Below are positions 36,204 to 45,031 of a stretch of DNA of 64,000 nucleotides, in pieces (position 1 is the first letter of the stretch; every line of letters begins with the position of its first letter). The stretch spans positions 62,001 through 126,000 of the forward strand of contig NZ_KB911264.1 of assembly GCF_000383415.1 (NCBI RefSeq), given 5' to 3'. The position numbers were made by a program, and so were the translations under genes. The notes beneath the pieces were generated by a model that saw only the letters and a list, made by a program, of their open reading frames with translations, was not told the DNA's origin and searched no databases. Source of the DNA: Hyphomicrobium zavarzinii ATCC 27496 (lineage in GTDB: Bacteria > Pseudomonadota > Alphaproteobacteria > Rhizobiales > Hyphomicrobiaceae).

Positions 36204-37549
36204 GCAACAGGTTTCTCTCGGTCGACGAGGCCAAGGACTTCCTTGCGGCCAATCCCACGGTGCAGTGGATCGATGCGTTCGTGCTCGACACGAACGGGCA
36301 CCCGCGCGGAAAGCGGCTGCGCCGCGGCGATCTCGTCGGCGTTGCCAAGAGCGGCATGATGATGCCCGGCTCGGTGTTCATTATGGACCCGCGCGGCAAC
36401 TGCATCGCCGAAACGGGCCGGCTATGGACGACCGGAGATCCGGACTACAATTTCCGCATCCTCGCGGGCACGCTCGGAGCCGTTCCCGTGGACGGCACGC
36501 GCTTCGCCCAGGCCGTCATCGTGCCCGAGAAGGACGATCCGCTCGACCCGCGCTTGGTTCTTCAGAAGCAGGTGGAGCGTTTCAAGGCCCACGGCCATAC
36601 GCCCGTCGCCGCCGTCGAGCTGGAGTTCTACGTAACCTGTCCCGGCCCGGGCGGCTCATTCACGCTCGAAGCGCCCCCCGGCGTATCGAAGGACCCGGAC
36701 ATCCCCCTCACCTTCCAGTTCGAGGACATGGACGCGCTCCAGGCGTTCAATGACGACATCTACCGCATCGCCGAGACCCAGGGCCTTCCGGTCGACGCGC
36801 TCACCCAGGAAAGCGGTCCGTCCCAGTTCGAGATCAACCTCAAGCACAGCGACGACGTGGTGCAGGCCGCGCTCGACGGTCTCCTGCTGAAGCGCGCCGT
36901 GAAGGCCGCCGCCCGCGCCCACGGCCTGTTTGCAACGTTCATGGCCAAGCCGCATCATGACTGGGCAGGCTCCGGCATGCACATTCACATGAGCCTGATC
37001 GACAAGGCCGGTGCCAACGTCTTCGCCGGAGAACCCATCTCTCCGCTGTTCCGACACGCACTCGGCGGCCTGCGCGAAACCATGCCTGATTTCATGACCA
37101 TCTGGGCCCAGTCCGCCAACGCCTACCGCCGTTACGTGCCGGAAAGCTACGTCTCGATGGCCGCCCACTGGGGATTCAACAACCGCACCGTGGCGCTGCG
37201 CATCCCCGATCAGAAGGGCCCCGGCACCCGCGTCGAGCACCGCGTTGCGGGCGCCGACGCAAATCCCTATCTCGTGATAGCGGCCATCCTTGCCGGAGCG
37301 GCCCATGGCATCGCGAACAAGATCGACCCCGGCCCCGAGGTGCAAGGCAACAGCGAGGAGCTGGACGCCACCCCGCTGCCGACCACCTGGGCGAGCGCGC
37401 TGGAGCGCTTCGAGACCTCATCCGTCGTGCGCGACGCCTTCGGCGTGGAGTTCCAGAACGTCTTCGCGCGCCTCAAGAACACGGAGCGCCTGAACTTCGA
37501 ACGCATCGTCACCTCGCTCGACCATCTTTGGTACGCGCAGGTGGCATGA
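36200..37549 (+). CDS. Second glutamine synthetase family ligase
   Basis: A 449-residue GS-family ligase. Motifs are VELEFYVT (metal Glu), INLKHSDDVVQAALDGLLLKRAVK, MAKPHHDWAGSGMHIHMSL and AHWGFNNRTVALRIP. The N-terminal part reads IDAFVLDTNGHPRGKRL, unlike the first ligase, so it is a diverged paralogue rather than a recent copy. Its start overlaps the PuuD stop (ATGA). It is probably a gamma-glutamyl amine ligase for putrescine or another mono- or polyamine such as ethanolamine or spermidine. Having two such ligases in one island suggests more than one amine is used. Confidence 0.88.
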   Translation: MSNRFLSVDEAKDFLAANPTVQWIDAFVLDTNGHPRGKRLRRGDLVGVAKSGMMMPGSVFIMDPRGNCIAETGRLWTTGDPDYNFRILAGTLGAVPVDGTRFAQAVIVPEKDDPLDPRLVLQKQVERFKAHGHTPVAAVELEFYVTCPGPGGSFTLEAPPGVSKDPDIPLTFQFEDMDALQAFNDDIYRIAETQGLPVDALTQESGPSQFEINLKHSDDVVQAALDGLLLKRAVKAAARAHGLFATFMAKPHHDWAGSGMHIHMSLIDKAGANVFAGEPISPLFRHALGGLRETMPDFMTIWAQSANAYRRYVPESYVSMAAHWGFNNRTVALRIPDQKGPGTRVEHRVAGADANPYLVIAAILAGAAHGIANKIDPGPEVQGNSEELDATPLPTTWASALERFETSSVVRDAFGVEFQNVFARLKNTERLNFERIVTSLDHLWYAQVA

Positions 37550-37590
37550 GAACCAGAGTTGCATGAGCCAGAGTTGCACGAGGCAGTAAC

Positions 37591-39081
37591 ATGACCTCAC
37601 TCGCGCACTTCCAGAAAATTGCCGAAGCCCTCGCGCTTCCCGGCAAAGCCATCATCGGCGGTCACAAAGTGCCGGCCGTGAGCGGCATCACCTTCGACAA
37701 CGTATCGCCGCGCGACGGCCGCGTGCTGAACCAGGTCGCCGCCTGCGCCGCAGCCGACGTGGACATCGCCGTCGAAAGCGCGCGCTCGGCCTTCGAGGAT
37801 GGGCGCTGGCGCAAGCTGCCCTACCGCGAGAAGAAACGCATTCTCTTCAAACTCGCCGACATCATGGAGCGCGAGACGGAAACGCTCGCCGTCCTCGAAA
37901 GCCTCGACGTCGGCAAGCCGATCTCCAACACGCTCGCCGCCGACATCCCCCAGGCCATCCGCACCACTCGCTACTACGCCGAAGCGCTCGATAAGATCTA
38001 CGGAGAGGTGGGTCCCGAGACCCCCGACCGCTTCTCCTTCGCCGTGCACGAGCCGCTCGGCGTCATCGGAGCCATCGTGCCGTGGAACTTCCCGCTCCAC
38101 ATGGCGATGTGGAAAGTAGCCCCGGCCCTGGCCATGGGAAACTCGGTGGTGCTGAAGCCTGCCGAGCAGTCCCCCCTCACCGCCCTGAAGCTCGGCGAGC
38201 TTGCGCTCGAAGCAGGCGTGCCGCCCGGCGTACTCAACGTCATTCCGGGCATGGGTGGAGAGGCGGGCAAGGCACTCGCGCTCCACAACGACGTGGACAT
38301 GATTGCCTTCACGGGCTCGGGCGCGGTCGGCCGGCTGCTGATGCAGTACTCCGGGCAAAGCAACTTGAAGCGCGTGAGCCTCGAGCTCGGCGGCAAGTCT
38401 CCGCATATCGTGTTCGCCGATTGCCCCGATCTCGAGATGGCGGCCACCCATGCGGCTTGGGGCATCTTCTACAATCAGGGCGAGGTGTGCACTGCAGCCT
38501 CGCGCCTTCTCGTCCATGAGAGTATCGCCGACGCCTTCGTCGACAAGCTGCTCGGGGTCGCCCGCTCCATCGCCGCGGGAGACCCGCTCGATCCGGCCAC
38601 GGCCTTCGGCGCCATGGTCTCCGCCGAGCAGATGAAGACGGCCCTTCGCTACATCGATACAGCAAACCGCGAAGGCGGCGCGCTCCGTCTCGGCGGCAAT
38701 CGCACGCGCATCGAAAGCGGCGGCTACTACGTCGAGCCCACCGTCTTCGATCACATCGCCCCATCCGCGACGCTCTCCCGCGAGGAGGTGTTCGGACCCG
38801 TGCTCGCCGTCACGCGCTTCGGCGGCACCGACGAAGCGCTGAAGCTCGCCAACGACACGCCTTACGGGCTGGCCGCCGGTCTTTGGACGCGCGACGTGAG
38901 CCTCGCCCATCGCGCCGCCCGCGAGCTTCGCGCCGGTCTCGTCTGGGTCAATGGCTGGGACAGTTGCGACATCACGATGCCCTTCGGCGGCTTCAAGCAA
39001 TCCGGCTTCGGCCGCGACCGCTCGCTGCACGCCCTTCATAAGTATGCCGACCTGAAATCGGTCTCCATCACGCTCCTCTGA
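37591..39081 (+). CDS. puuC: Gamma-glutamyl-gamma-aminobutyraldehyde dehydrogenase-like aldehyde dehydrogenase
   Basis: A 496-residue NAD(P)+-dependent aldehyde dehydrogenase. Visible motifs are the substrate-channel VPWNFPLHMAMWKVAPALAMG, the catalytic Glu in LELGGKSPHIVF, the nucleophile Cys in NQGEVCTAASRLLV, and EEVFGPVLAV. The segment WNFPLHMA and length match the PuuC/AldA group (495). The short gap before it holds a small imperfect tandem repeat of GCATGAG and CCAGAGTT. It would oxidise the aldehyde made by PuuB, or 4-aminobutanal from the SpuC-like enzyme. It is followed by GabD. Confidence 0.9.
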   Translation: MTSLAHFQKIAEALALPGKAIIGGHKVPAVSGITFDNVSPRDGRVLNQVAACAAADVDIAVESARSAFEDGRWRKLPYREKKRILFKLADIMERETETLAVLESLDVGKPISNTLAADIPQAIRTTRYYAEALDKIYGEVGPETPDRFSFAVHEPLGVIGAIVPWNFPLHMAMWKVAPALAMGNSVVLKPAEQSPLTALKLGELALEAGVPPGVLNVIPGMGGEAGKALALHNDVDMIAFTGSGAVGRLLMQYSGQSNLKRVSLELGGKSPHIVFADCPDLEMAATHAAWGIFYNQGEVCTAASRLLVHESIADAFVDKLLGVARSIAAGDPLDPATAFGAMVSAEQMKTALRYIDTANREGGALRLGGNRTRIESGGYYVEPTVFDHIAPSATLSREEVFGPVLAVTRFGGTDEALKLANDTPYGLAAGLWTRDVSLAHRAARELRAGLVWVNGWDSCDITMPFGGFKQSGFGRDRSLHALHKYADLKSVSITLL

Positions 39082-39092
39082 CGGTGAACACC

Positions 39093-40544
39093 ATGAACGC
39101 CTCTCCGCCCCGGTATCCCAACGCAGCGCTCATCGGCGGCCAGTGGGTCACCGGGCCGGACACGTTCCCGGTGATCGATCCCGCCACCGGCGCGGAGGTC
39201 GGCCGCGTGCCCGATCTCGGTGCCGCCGAAACGAAAACGGCCATCGACGCTGCCGAGGCCGCGCTTCCGGCATGGTCGAAGAAGACGGCCAAGGAGCGCG
39301 CTCAGATCCTGAAGCGCTGGTTCGATCTCGTAACCGCCGATACCGAGCACCTGGCTCAGCTCATGACGGCCGAGCAGGGCAAGCCGCTCGCCGAAGCGCG
39401 CGGCGAGGTGGCCTACGGCGCGTCCTTCATCGAGTGGTTCGCCGAGGAAGGAAAACGCGCCTACGGCCGCACCATCCCGACGACGGCAGCCGGCAAGCGC
39501 TACATCACCATCAAGCAGCCGATCGGCGTGGTAGCCGCCATCGCGCCTTGGAACTTCCCGATCGCGATGATCACCCGCAAGGTCGCGCCCGCGCTCGCCG
39601 CGGGCTGCACGGTCGTCGTCAAACCCGCCGAGGATACGCCTCTCTGCGCCATCGCCATCGCCAAGCTCGCGCTCGATGCGGGCGTGCCGCCCGGCGTGTT
39701 CAACGTGATCACCACCGCGAACGCCCCCGCCGTCGGCAAGGTGCTGTGCGAGGACAGCCGCGTGCGCAAGCTCTCGTTCACCGGCTCGACGGAGGTCGGC
39801 AAGGCGCTCTACCGGCAGTGCGCGAGCAACGTCAAGAAGCTCACGCTGGAGCTTGGCGGAAACGCGCCGCTCCTCGTGTTCGACGACGCGAACCTGGAGC
39901 AGGCCGTCGCCGGTGCCATGGCTTCCAAGTATCGCAACGCCGGACAGACCTGCGTGTGCGCGAACCGAATTCTCGTGCAGTCCGGCATCTACGATCGCTT
40001 CGCCGAAGCGTTGGCCGCCGAGGTGAAGAAGCTGAAGGTCGGGCCTGGACGCGACGCGGGCGTCGTCATCGGGCCGCTCATCAACGCGGATGCAGCAAAG
40101 AAGGTCGATGGCCTCGTGCGCGATGCCGTCGGCAAGGGCGCGAAAGTGATCGTCGGCGGCTCCCCGGCTGCTGCCGGTCCACTCTTCTATCAGCCGAGCG
40201 TCGTGACCGGCGTCACGCCCGACATGACCATCGTGCACGAGGAGATCTTCGGCCCCGTCGCAGCTCTCATTCGCTTCGAGACGGACGAGGAGGCGATCCG
40301 CATCGCGAACGACACGCCGTTCGGCCTCGCCGCCTATCTCTTCAGCCAGAACCTCGGCCGCGCCTGGAGTGTCGCCGAGGCTCTCGATGCAGGCATGGTC
40401 GGCGTCAACGAAGGATTGTTCTCGAACGAGACCGTCCCCTTCGGCGGCGTGAAGGAATCCGGACTCGGCCGCGAGGGCGCGGCCGAAGGACTGGATGAAT
40501 ACCTGGAGACGAAGTTCATCTGTCTCGGAGGGATAGCCTCATAA
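39093..40544 (+). CDS. gabD: Succinate-semialdehyde dehydrogenase
   Basis: A 483-residue aldehyde dehydrogenase of the GabD type; E. coli GabD has 482. It oxidises succinate semialdehyde to succinate. Motifs are APWNFPIAMITRKVAPALAAG, the Glu in LELGGNAPLLVFDDA, the nucleophile in NAGQTCVCANR and EEIFGPVAALIRF. The CVC at the nucleophile is typical of GabD. Start ATG at 39093 is preferred; a GTG at 39084 just after the PuuC stop is an alternative. It closes the pathway from GABA, with GabT encoded 5 kb downstream. Confidence 0.93.
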   Translation: MNASPPRYPNAALIGGQWVTGPDTFPVIDPATGAEVGRVPDLGAAETKTAIDAAEAALPAWSKKTAKERAQILKRWFDLVTADTEHLAQLMTAEQGKPLAEARGEVAYGASFIEWFAEEGKRAYGRTIPTTAAGKRYITIKQPIGVVAAIAPWNFPIAMITRKVAPALAAGCTVVVKPAEDTPLCAIAIAKLALDAGVPPGVFNVITTANAPAVGKVLCEDSRVRKLSFTGSTEVGKALYRQCASNVKKLTLELGGNAPLLVFDDANLEQAVAGAMASKYRNAGQTCVCANRILVQSGIYDRFAEALAAEVKKLKVGPGRDAGVVIGPLINADAAKKVDGLVRDAVGKGAKVIVGGSPAAAGPLFYQPSVVTGVTPDMTIVHEEIFGPVAALIRFETDEEAIRIANDTPFGLAAYLFSQNLGRAWSVAEALDAGMVGVNEGLFSNETVPFGGVKESGLGREGAAEGLDEYLETKFICLGGIAS

Positions 40545-40642
40545 CGAGGCAACGCCTCTCCATAACTGACTACACTTTGCGCACTCTCGATTTCGGCGGC
40601 GGGGCTATTGTCGATTAGCTTTTATCAAACGGGGAGCAACCC

Positions 40643-41731
40643 ATGGCGAACGAGATTTTCTCTAGACTGAATGGCTCGGCCAGCCGCCGTTCGTTTCTGG
40701 CCGGCCTCGGCGCAGCGGCCGTCGGCTTCAGCTTTTCCCGCAAAGGCTTCGCCGCAGAGGAAAAGAAGCTCAACTTCTACAACTGGGATACCTACATCGG
40801 CGAAACGACGCTCGACGACTTCAAGACGGCCTCGGGCATCGACGTCAACATGAGCCTGTTCGCCACCAACGACGAGCTGTTCGCCAAACTGAGAGCGGGC
40901 AACCCCGGCTACGACGTGATCGTTCCCGGCAGCGAGTTCGTGGAGCGCATGGTGCAGGCCAACCTGCTCGAGCCGCTCGACCACGCCAAGATCCCCAACA
41001 TCAAGAACGTGGCGCCGGAGTTCATCAACGACGCGCCTTACGATCCGGGCCGCAAGTACAGCCTGCCCTACACCTGGCTCGTCATCGGCATCGCCTTCCG
41101 CAAGAGCAAGGTGAAGGAGACACCCGATAGCTGGAAGGTGCTGTTCGAGTCCGACCAGTACAAGGGCCGCATCTCCGTCATGTCGGATGCGAGCGAGCTT
41201 TACCGGCATGTCTTCAAGTATCTCGGCCACTCAGCCAACAAGCCGACGCCCGAGCTGATCCTCGAAGCCGAGAAGATCCTGAAGAAGCAGAAGCCGTTCA
41301 TCAAATCCTTCCACGAGGACAACGGCCAGGACCTCCTGCTCTCGGGCGAGGTCGACGTGGTGATGGAGTACAACGGCGACATCGCCCAGATCATGACCGA
41401 GGACGACGACATCAGCTTCATCGTGCCGAAGGAAGGCGCGCTGAAGCAGTCGGATACGCTGGCGATCCCGAAGGGCGCCCCGCATCCTGAGAACGCGCAC
41501 GCATTCATAAATTTCCTTCTCGATGCCAACACCGGCAAGGAGATCTACGAGACCATCAAGTTCCCGTCTCCGAATGCCGCAGCAACCGCGCTGATGCCGG
41601 ACGACTACAAGAACAATCCCGTCATCTTCCCGCCTGCCGATCTGGTGGCCAAGTGTGAGTATCCCCAATACGCCGGCACCGAGATCACGCGCCTGCTCGA
41701 CGAGAGCATGACGCGCCTCCGCGCCGACTGA
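40643..41731 (+). CDS. potD: Second polyamine ABC transporter binding protein (Tat signal)
   Basis: A 362-residue PotD/PotF-type binding protein. Its N-terminus has a twin-arginine signal (SASRRSFLAGLGAAAVGF, about residues 11-28), while the first binding protein of the window uses Sec. The mature start KLNFYNWDTYIGETTLDDF carries the usual polyamine-binding Trp and Asp, and GYDVIVPGSEFVERMV follows. It heads a binding protein-permease-permease-ATPase operon. The different export route and sequence suggest a separate specificity, for instance spermidine versus putrescine. Confidence 0.92.
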   Translation: MANEIFSRLNGSASRRSFLAGLGAAAVGFSFSRKGFAAEEKKLNFYNWDTYIGETTLDDFKTASGIDVNMSLFATNDELFAKLRAGNPGYDVIVPGSEFVERMVQANLLEPLDHAKIPNIKNVAPEFINDAPYDPGRKYSLPYTWLVIGIAFRKSKVKETPDSWKVLFESDQYKGRISVMSDASELYRHVFKYLGHSANKPTPELILEAEKILKKQKPFIKSFHEDNGQDLLLSGEVDVVMEYNGDIAQIMTEDDDISFIVPKEGALKQSDTLAIPKGAPHPENAHAFINFLLDANTGKEIYETIKFPSPNAAATALMPDDYKNNPVIFPPADLVAKCEYPQYAGTEITRLLDESMTRLRAD

Positions 41732-41785
41732 GACCGGAGAATGACCACCGTGATGTAGCAGCGACAGCGCGAGGAATGGGGTCTC

Positions 41786-42703
41786 ATGGCAGCTCGTGAA
41801 TCTACGGAATCGAGGCTAGCCTTCTGGGCCACGGCACTGCCGCCCTTGCTTTGGGTGGCAGTGTTTTTCCTCATTCCGCTCGGCGTGATCTGGGCCTACA
41901 GCTTCGGCGAGAACCTCGGGCTCACAGGCGTCTCGATCAGCGGCACCTTCGCCAACTACGCGCGCGCCTTCGAGCCGCTCTATCTGCAGATCTTCGCCAA
42001 ATCCGTCTTCGTCGCGGGCGTTACCACCCTTCTCTGCCTCATCATCGGCTTCCCGGTCGCGCTCGCCATCGTGTTCGCCAGCGAGCGATGGCGCCCGTGG
42101 CTCCTGCTGCTGGTGATGCTGCCGTTCTGGACCAACCTGCTCATCCGCACCTATGCCCTCATCGCCGTTCTGAGAACGGAGGGCTATGTGAACTACGGCC
42201 TCGCGTGGATTTGGGAAAGCGCGAGCTGGCTGAAGACCCTGGTCGGCCTCGAGCCCTTGGCGCCCTACGAGCCCCTGCAGCTCCTCTACAACAACTTCGC
42301 AGTGGTCTTCGGCCTCGTCTACGTGCACCTCCCCTTCATGGTGCTGCCGCTCTACGCCGCCCTCGATCGTCTCGACCGCTCGCTGATGGAGGCGAGTCTC
42401 GATCTCGGAGCCGGACACCTCCGCACGCTCTTTTCCATCGTCGTTCCGCTCGCGCTCCCGGGCATCATCTCCGGCGTCATCATCACATTCGTGCCGGCCC
42501 TCGGCGCCTATTTGACGCCCGACCTGCTCGGCGGACCGGATAGCCAGATGATCGCCAACGTCATCGAGCGCCAGTTCAAGAAAGCAAACGATTGGCCCTT
42601 CGGCGCGGCGCTCTCGTTCCTGCTGATGTACGCAACCTTCATCGCCATCGCGTTGCGCGCTTATCTCTCGCGCGGCAAGGCGGCCGATGCGCACGGCATT
42701 TGA
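41786..42703 (+). CDS. potB: Polyamine ABC transporter permease, PotB type
   Basis: A 305-residue inner-membrane permease with about six helices. PFWTNLLIRTYALIAVLRTEG matches the PotB/PotH subtype, and the EAA loop is MEASLDLGAGHLRTLFSIVVP. ATG at 41786 follows a GAGGAATGGGG ribosome-binding site. It lies 54 bases after the binding protein gene and 9 before the partner permease gene. Confidence 0.93.
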   Translation: MAARESTESRLAFWATALPPLLWVAVFFLIPLGVIWAYSFGENLGLTGVSISGTFANYARAFEPLYLQIFAKSVFVAGVTTLLCLIIGFPVALAIVFASERWRPWLLLLVMLPFWTNLLIRTYALIAVLRTEGYVNYGLAWIWESASWLKTLVGLEPLAPYEPLQLLYNNFAVVFGLVYVHLPFMVLPLYAALDRLDRSLMEASLDLGAGHLRTLFSIVVPLALPGIISGVIITFVPALGAYLTPDLLGGPDSQMIANVIERQFKKANDWPFGAALSFLLMYATFIAIALRAYLSRGKAADAHGI

Positions 42704-42712
42704 GGGGGAGCC

Positions 42713-43549
42713 ATGAGAACCGCAAAGGACCGGCCCGCCCCCCTCGAATACAATCGCCGCTGGTCCATGCGCCTGTGGCTCACGGGCGTCTTCATCTTTC
42801 TCTACGCGCCGCTGATGGCGCTCGTGGCCTTCTCCTTCAACGACAGCAAGCGCAACATCGTCTGGAAAGGCTTCACCCTCAAATATTACGGCCAGCTCTT
42901 CCGCAACGACGACCTGATGATCGCGTTCGCGAACTCGCTCACCATCGCCTTCGTCGCAACCCTGCTCTCCCTCGTTCTGGGCACGCTCGCCGCCGTTCTC
43001 CTCTGGCGCTTCCGTTTCCCTGGAAAGGCCGCCGTTGAGGGCGCCATGGCGCTCCCCATCGTGGTGCCCGAGATCTGCATGGGCGTCGCGATGCTGGTGT
43101 TCTTCTCGAGCGTCGTGCCCTGGCCGAACAATCTCGTCTGGCCCTTCAATCTGGGCGCCATCATCATTGCCCACGTCTCGTTCTGCTTCCCCTTCGTGGC
43201 CATGGTGGTGCGCGCCCGCCTCGCCAACTTCAACAAGGAGCAGGAGGAAGCCGCGAAAGACCTTGGCGCCAGCGAATGGCAAGCCTTCCGCGACATCCTG
43301 ATCCCGCATATCCGCCCTGCCCTCATCGCGGGCGCACTACTCTCCTTCACCCTTTCGCTCGACGACTTCGTCATCACCTTCTTCACATCGGGGCCGAACA
43401 CCGTGACGTTCCCGGTGAAGGTCTACTCGATGGTCCGCTTCTCGGTGACGCCCGAGGTCAACGCCGCCTCCACCATGCTCATCCTCCTCACGGTGGTGCT
43501 CATGGTGCTGGGAGCCCTCATGCAGAAATCGTCTCAACGCAGATCGTGA
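42713..43549 (+). CDS. potC: Polyamine ABC transporter permease, PotC type
   Basis: A 278-residue permease with six predicted helices, the PotC/PotI-type partner. The EAA loop is EEAAKDLGASEWQAFRDILIP and the segment SFTLSLDDFVITFFTSGPNT is typical of the subtype. The gene is followed after three bases by the ATPase gene, so the operon is tightly packed. Confidence 0.93.
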   Translation: MRTAKDRPAPLEYNRRWSMRLWLTGVFIFLYAPLMALVAFSFNDSKRNIVWKGFTLKYYGQLFRNDDLMIAFANSLTIAFVATLLSLVLGTLAAVLLWRFRFPGKAAVEGAMALPIVVPEICMGVAMLVFFSSVVPWPNNLVWPFNLGAIIIAHVSFCFPFVAMVVRARLANFNKEQEEAAKDLGASEWQAFRDILIPHIRPALIAGALLSFTLSLDDFVITFFTSGPNTVTFPVKVYSMVRFSVTPEVNAASTMLILLTVVLMVLGALMQKSSQRRS

Positions 43550-43552
43550 CAG

Positions 43553-44746
43553 ATGGAAAACCGGGCTGCCGCCCGCGATGCAAGGATTGATCCCGTGAAC
43601 GACGCATCTCCAGCTCCACCCAAATCCGCCGTGAAGCCCATCATCAGCTTCCGCAACATCGTCAAGAAATTCGGCTCCATGGTCGCGGTCGACAATGTGA
43701 GCCTCGACATCGAGCCGGGAGAGTTCTTCGCCCTGCTCGGCCCATCCGGATGCGGAAAGACGACGCTTTTGCGCATGCTGGCAGGCCTCGAGGTCCCGAC
43801 AGAGGGCGAGATCCTCATCGACGGCCAGGACATGCGCACCATTCCCGCCAACAAGCGGCCGGTGAATATGGTGTTCCAGTCCTACGCCGTGTTCCCGCAC
43901 ATGTCGGTGGCCGACAACGTGGCCTACGGGCTCAAGATCGACCGCGTCCCTGAGCCCGAGCGCAAGACGCGCGTGCAGGAGGCGCTCGACCTCGTGCAGC
44001 TCGGCCATCTGGCGGCCCGTATGCCGGATCAGCTTTCCGGCGGCCAGCGCCAGCGCGTGGCCCTCGCCCGCGCCCTCGTGAAGCGCCCGAAAGTGCTGCT
44101 CCTCGACGAGCCGCTCTCCGCCCTCGACGCCAAACTGCGCGAGGCCATGCGCTTCGAGTTGTCTCAACTTCAGCAGAAGGTGGGCATCACCTTCATCATG
44201 GTCACCCACGACCAGGACGAGGCGCTCGCCATCGCGTCCCGCATCGCTGTCATGAACAAGGGCTCCATCGCCCAGCTCGGCACGCCCTCCGATCTCTACG
44301 AGTTCCCCGCTTCCCGCTTCGTCGCGGATTTCATCGGGTCCGTGAACATGTTCGAGGGCACTCTCGTCAGGGACGAGCCGGACGAGGCCGTGGTCGATTG
44401 CCCCGAGCTCGCGCCCCACGCCGTTCATCTGCCGCACGCCGTTCCAGGCAAGGTGAACACGCCGGTCTGGGTCGCAATCCGGCCGGAGAAGATCACGCTA
44501 CACAAGGACAGCGGCACACCGCCCACCCCCGCCGAATGCCCGGCAGGCCACAACATCGCCAAAGGCGTCATCCGCGAGATCTCCTATCTCGGCGACACCT
44601 CGATCTTCCACATCGATACCGGCAAAGGAAACCTGATCCGTGTCTCGCGCCCCAACCGCTCGCGGTGGGACCAGGACAGCTTCGATTGGAAAGAGCAGGT
44701 GTGGGTAAGCTGGGCCGGCTCGAGCCCCGTGGTGCTGTTGTCGTAG
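43553..44746 (+). CDS. potA: Polyamine ABC transporter ATP-binding protein
   Basis: A 397-residue ATPase with an N-terminal nucleotide-binding domain and a C-terminal TOBE domain. Walker A is GPSGCGKTT, the signature LSGGQRQR, Walker B VLLLDEP and the switch His in VTHDQDEA. A tail of about 35 residues, rich in Ala and Pro, precedes the domain, as in the other Pot ATPase of the window. It is last in the second Pot operon. Downstream lie a REP-like palindrome and a tandem heptamer array. Confidence 0.95.
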   Translation: MENRAAARDARIDPVNDASPAPPKSAVKPIISFRNIVKKFGSMVAVDNVSLDIEPGEFFALLGPSGCGKTTLLRMLAGLEVPTEGEILIDGQDMRTIPANKRPVNMVFQSYAVFPHMSVADNVAYGLKIDRVPEPERKTRVQEALDLVQLGHLAARMPDQLSGGQRQRVALARALVKRPKVLLLDEPLSALDAKLREAMRFELSQLQQKVGITFIMVTHDQDEALAIASRIAVMNKGSIAQLGTPSDLYEFPASRFVADFIGSVNMFEGTLVRDEPDEAVVDCPELAPHAVHLPHAVPGKVNTPVWVAIRPEKITLHKDSGTPPTPAECPAGHNIAKGVIREISYLGDTSIFHIDTGKGNLIRVSRPNRSRWDQDSFDWKEQVWVSWAGSSPVVLLS

Positions 44747-44801
44747 GCAATGGGCAGTGGAGTGTGTGATGCCGGCCGCCGCGGCAAAGCAGAATTGTAA
44801 G

Positions 44802-44833
44802 GTGTCTGGATCCCGGCCTTCGCCGGGATGACG
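44802..44833. repeat. REP-like palindrome after potA
   Basis: The element opens GTGTCTGGATCCCGG, has a CCGGCCTTCGCCGG stem and ends GGGATGACG. Related elements occur at 47230, 47291, 52008 and 52073 in the window. It lies between convergent genes. Confidence 0.75.
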
Positions 44834-44928
44834 AAGTCAAGGGGCAAGCCGCTCCCGATAACGTCGAGGTCATCCCGTCCCGTGAAGCCATGCCTCATAA
44901 GCGCCAGCCCCGCGACCCGAACGAGAGC

Positions 44929-44998
44929 CCCTACTCCCTACTCCCTACTCCCTACTCCCTACTCCCTACTCCCTACTCCCTACTCCCTACTCCCTACT
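44929..44998. repeat. Tandem array of ten CCCTACT heptamers
   Basis: Ten exact copies of CCCTACT run without interruption, followed by CTC. A looser run of TGCCTGC/TGCCCGC units follows to about 45033. The array lies between convergent potA and puuR-like genes and ends 34 bases from the stop codon of the latter. Confidence 0.95.
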
Positions 44999-45031
44999 CT
45001 CACTGTTGCCTGCTGCCCGCTGCCTGCTGCC

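Noticed and set aside
41816-43309. 497-codon minus-strand frame opposite potB and potC
   Set aside because: Glu/Arg/His-rich shadow of two clear permease genes.
44929-44998. CRISPR array
   Set aside because: The units are contiguous heptamers with no spacers and there are no cas genes.
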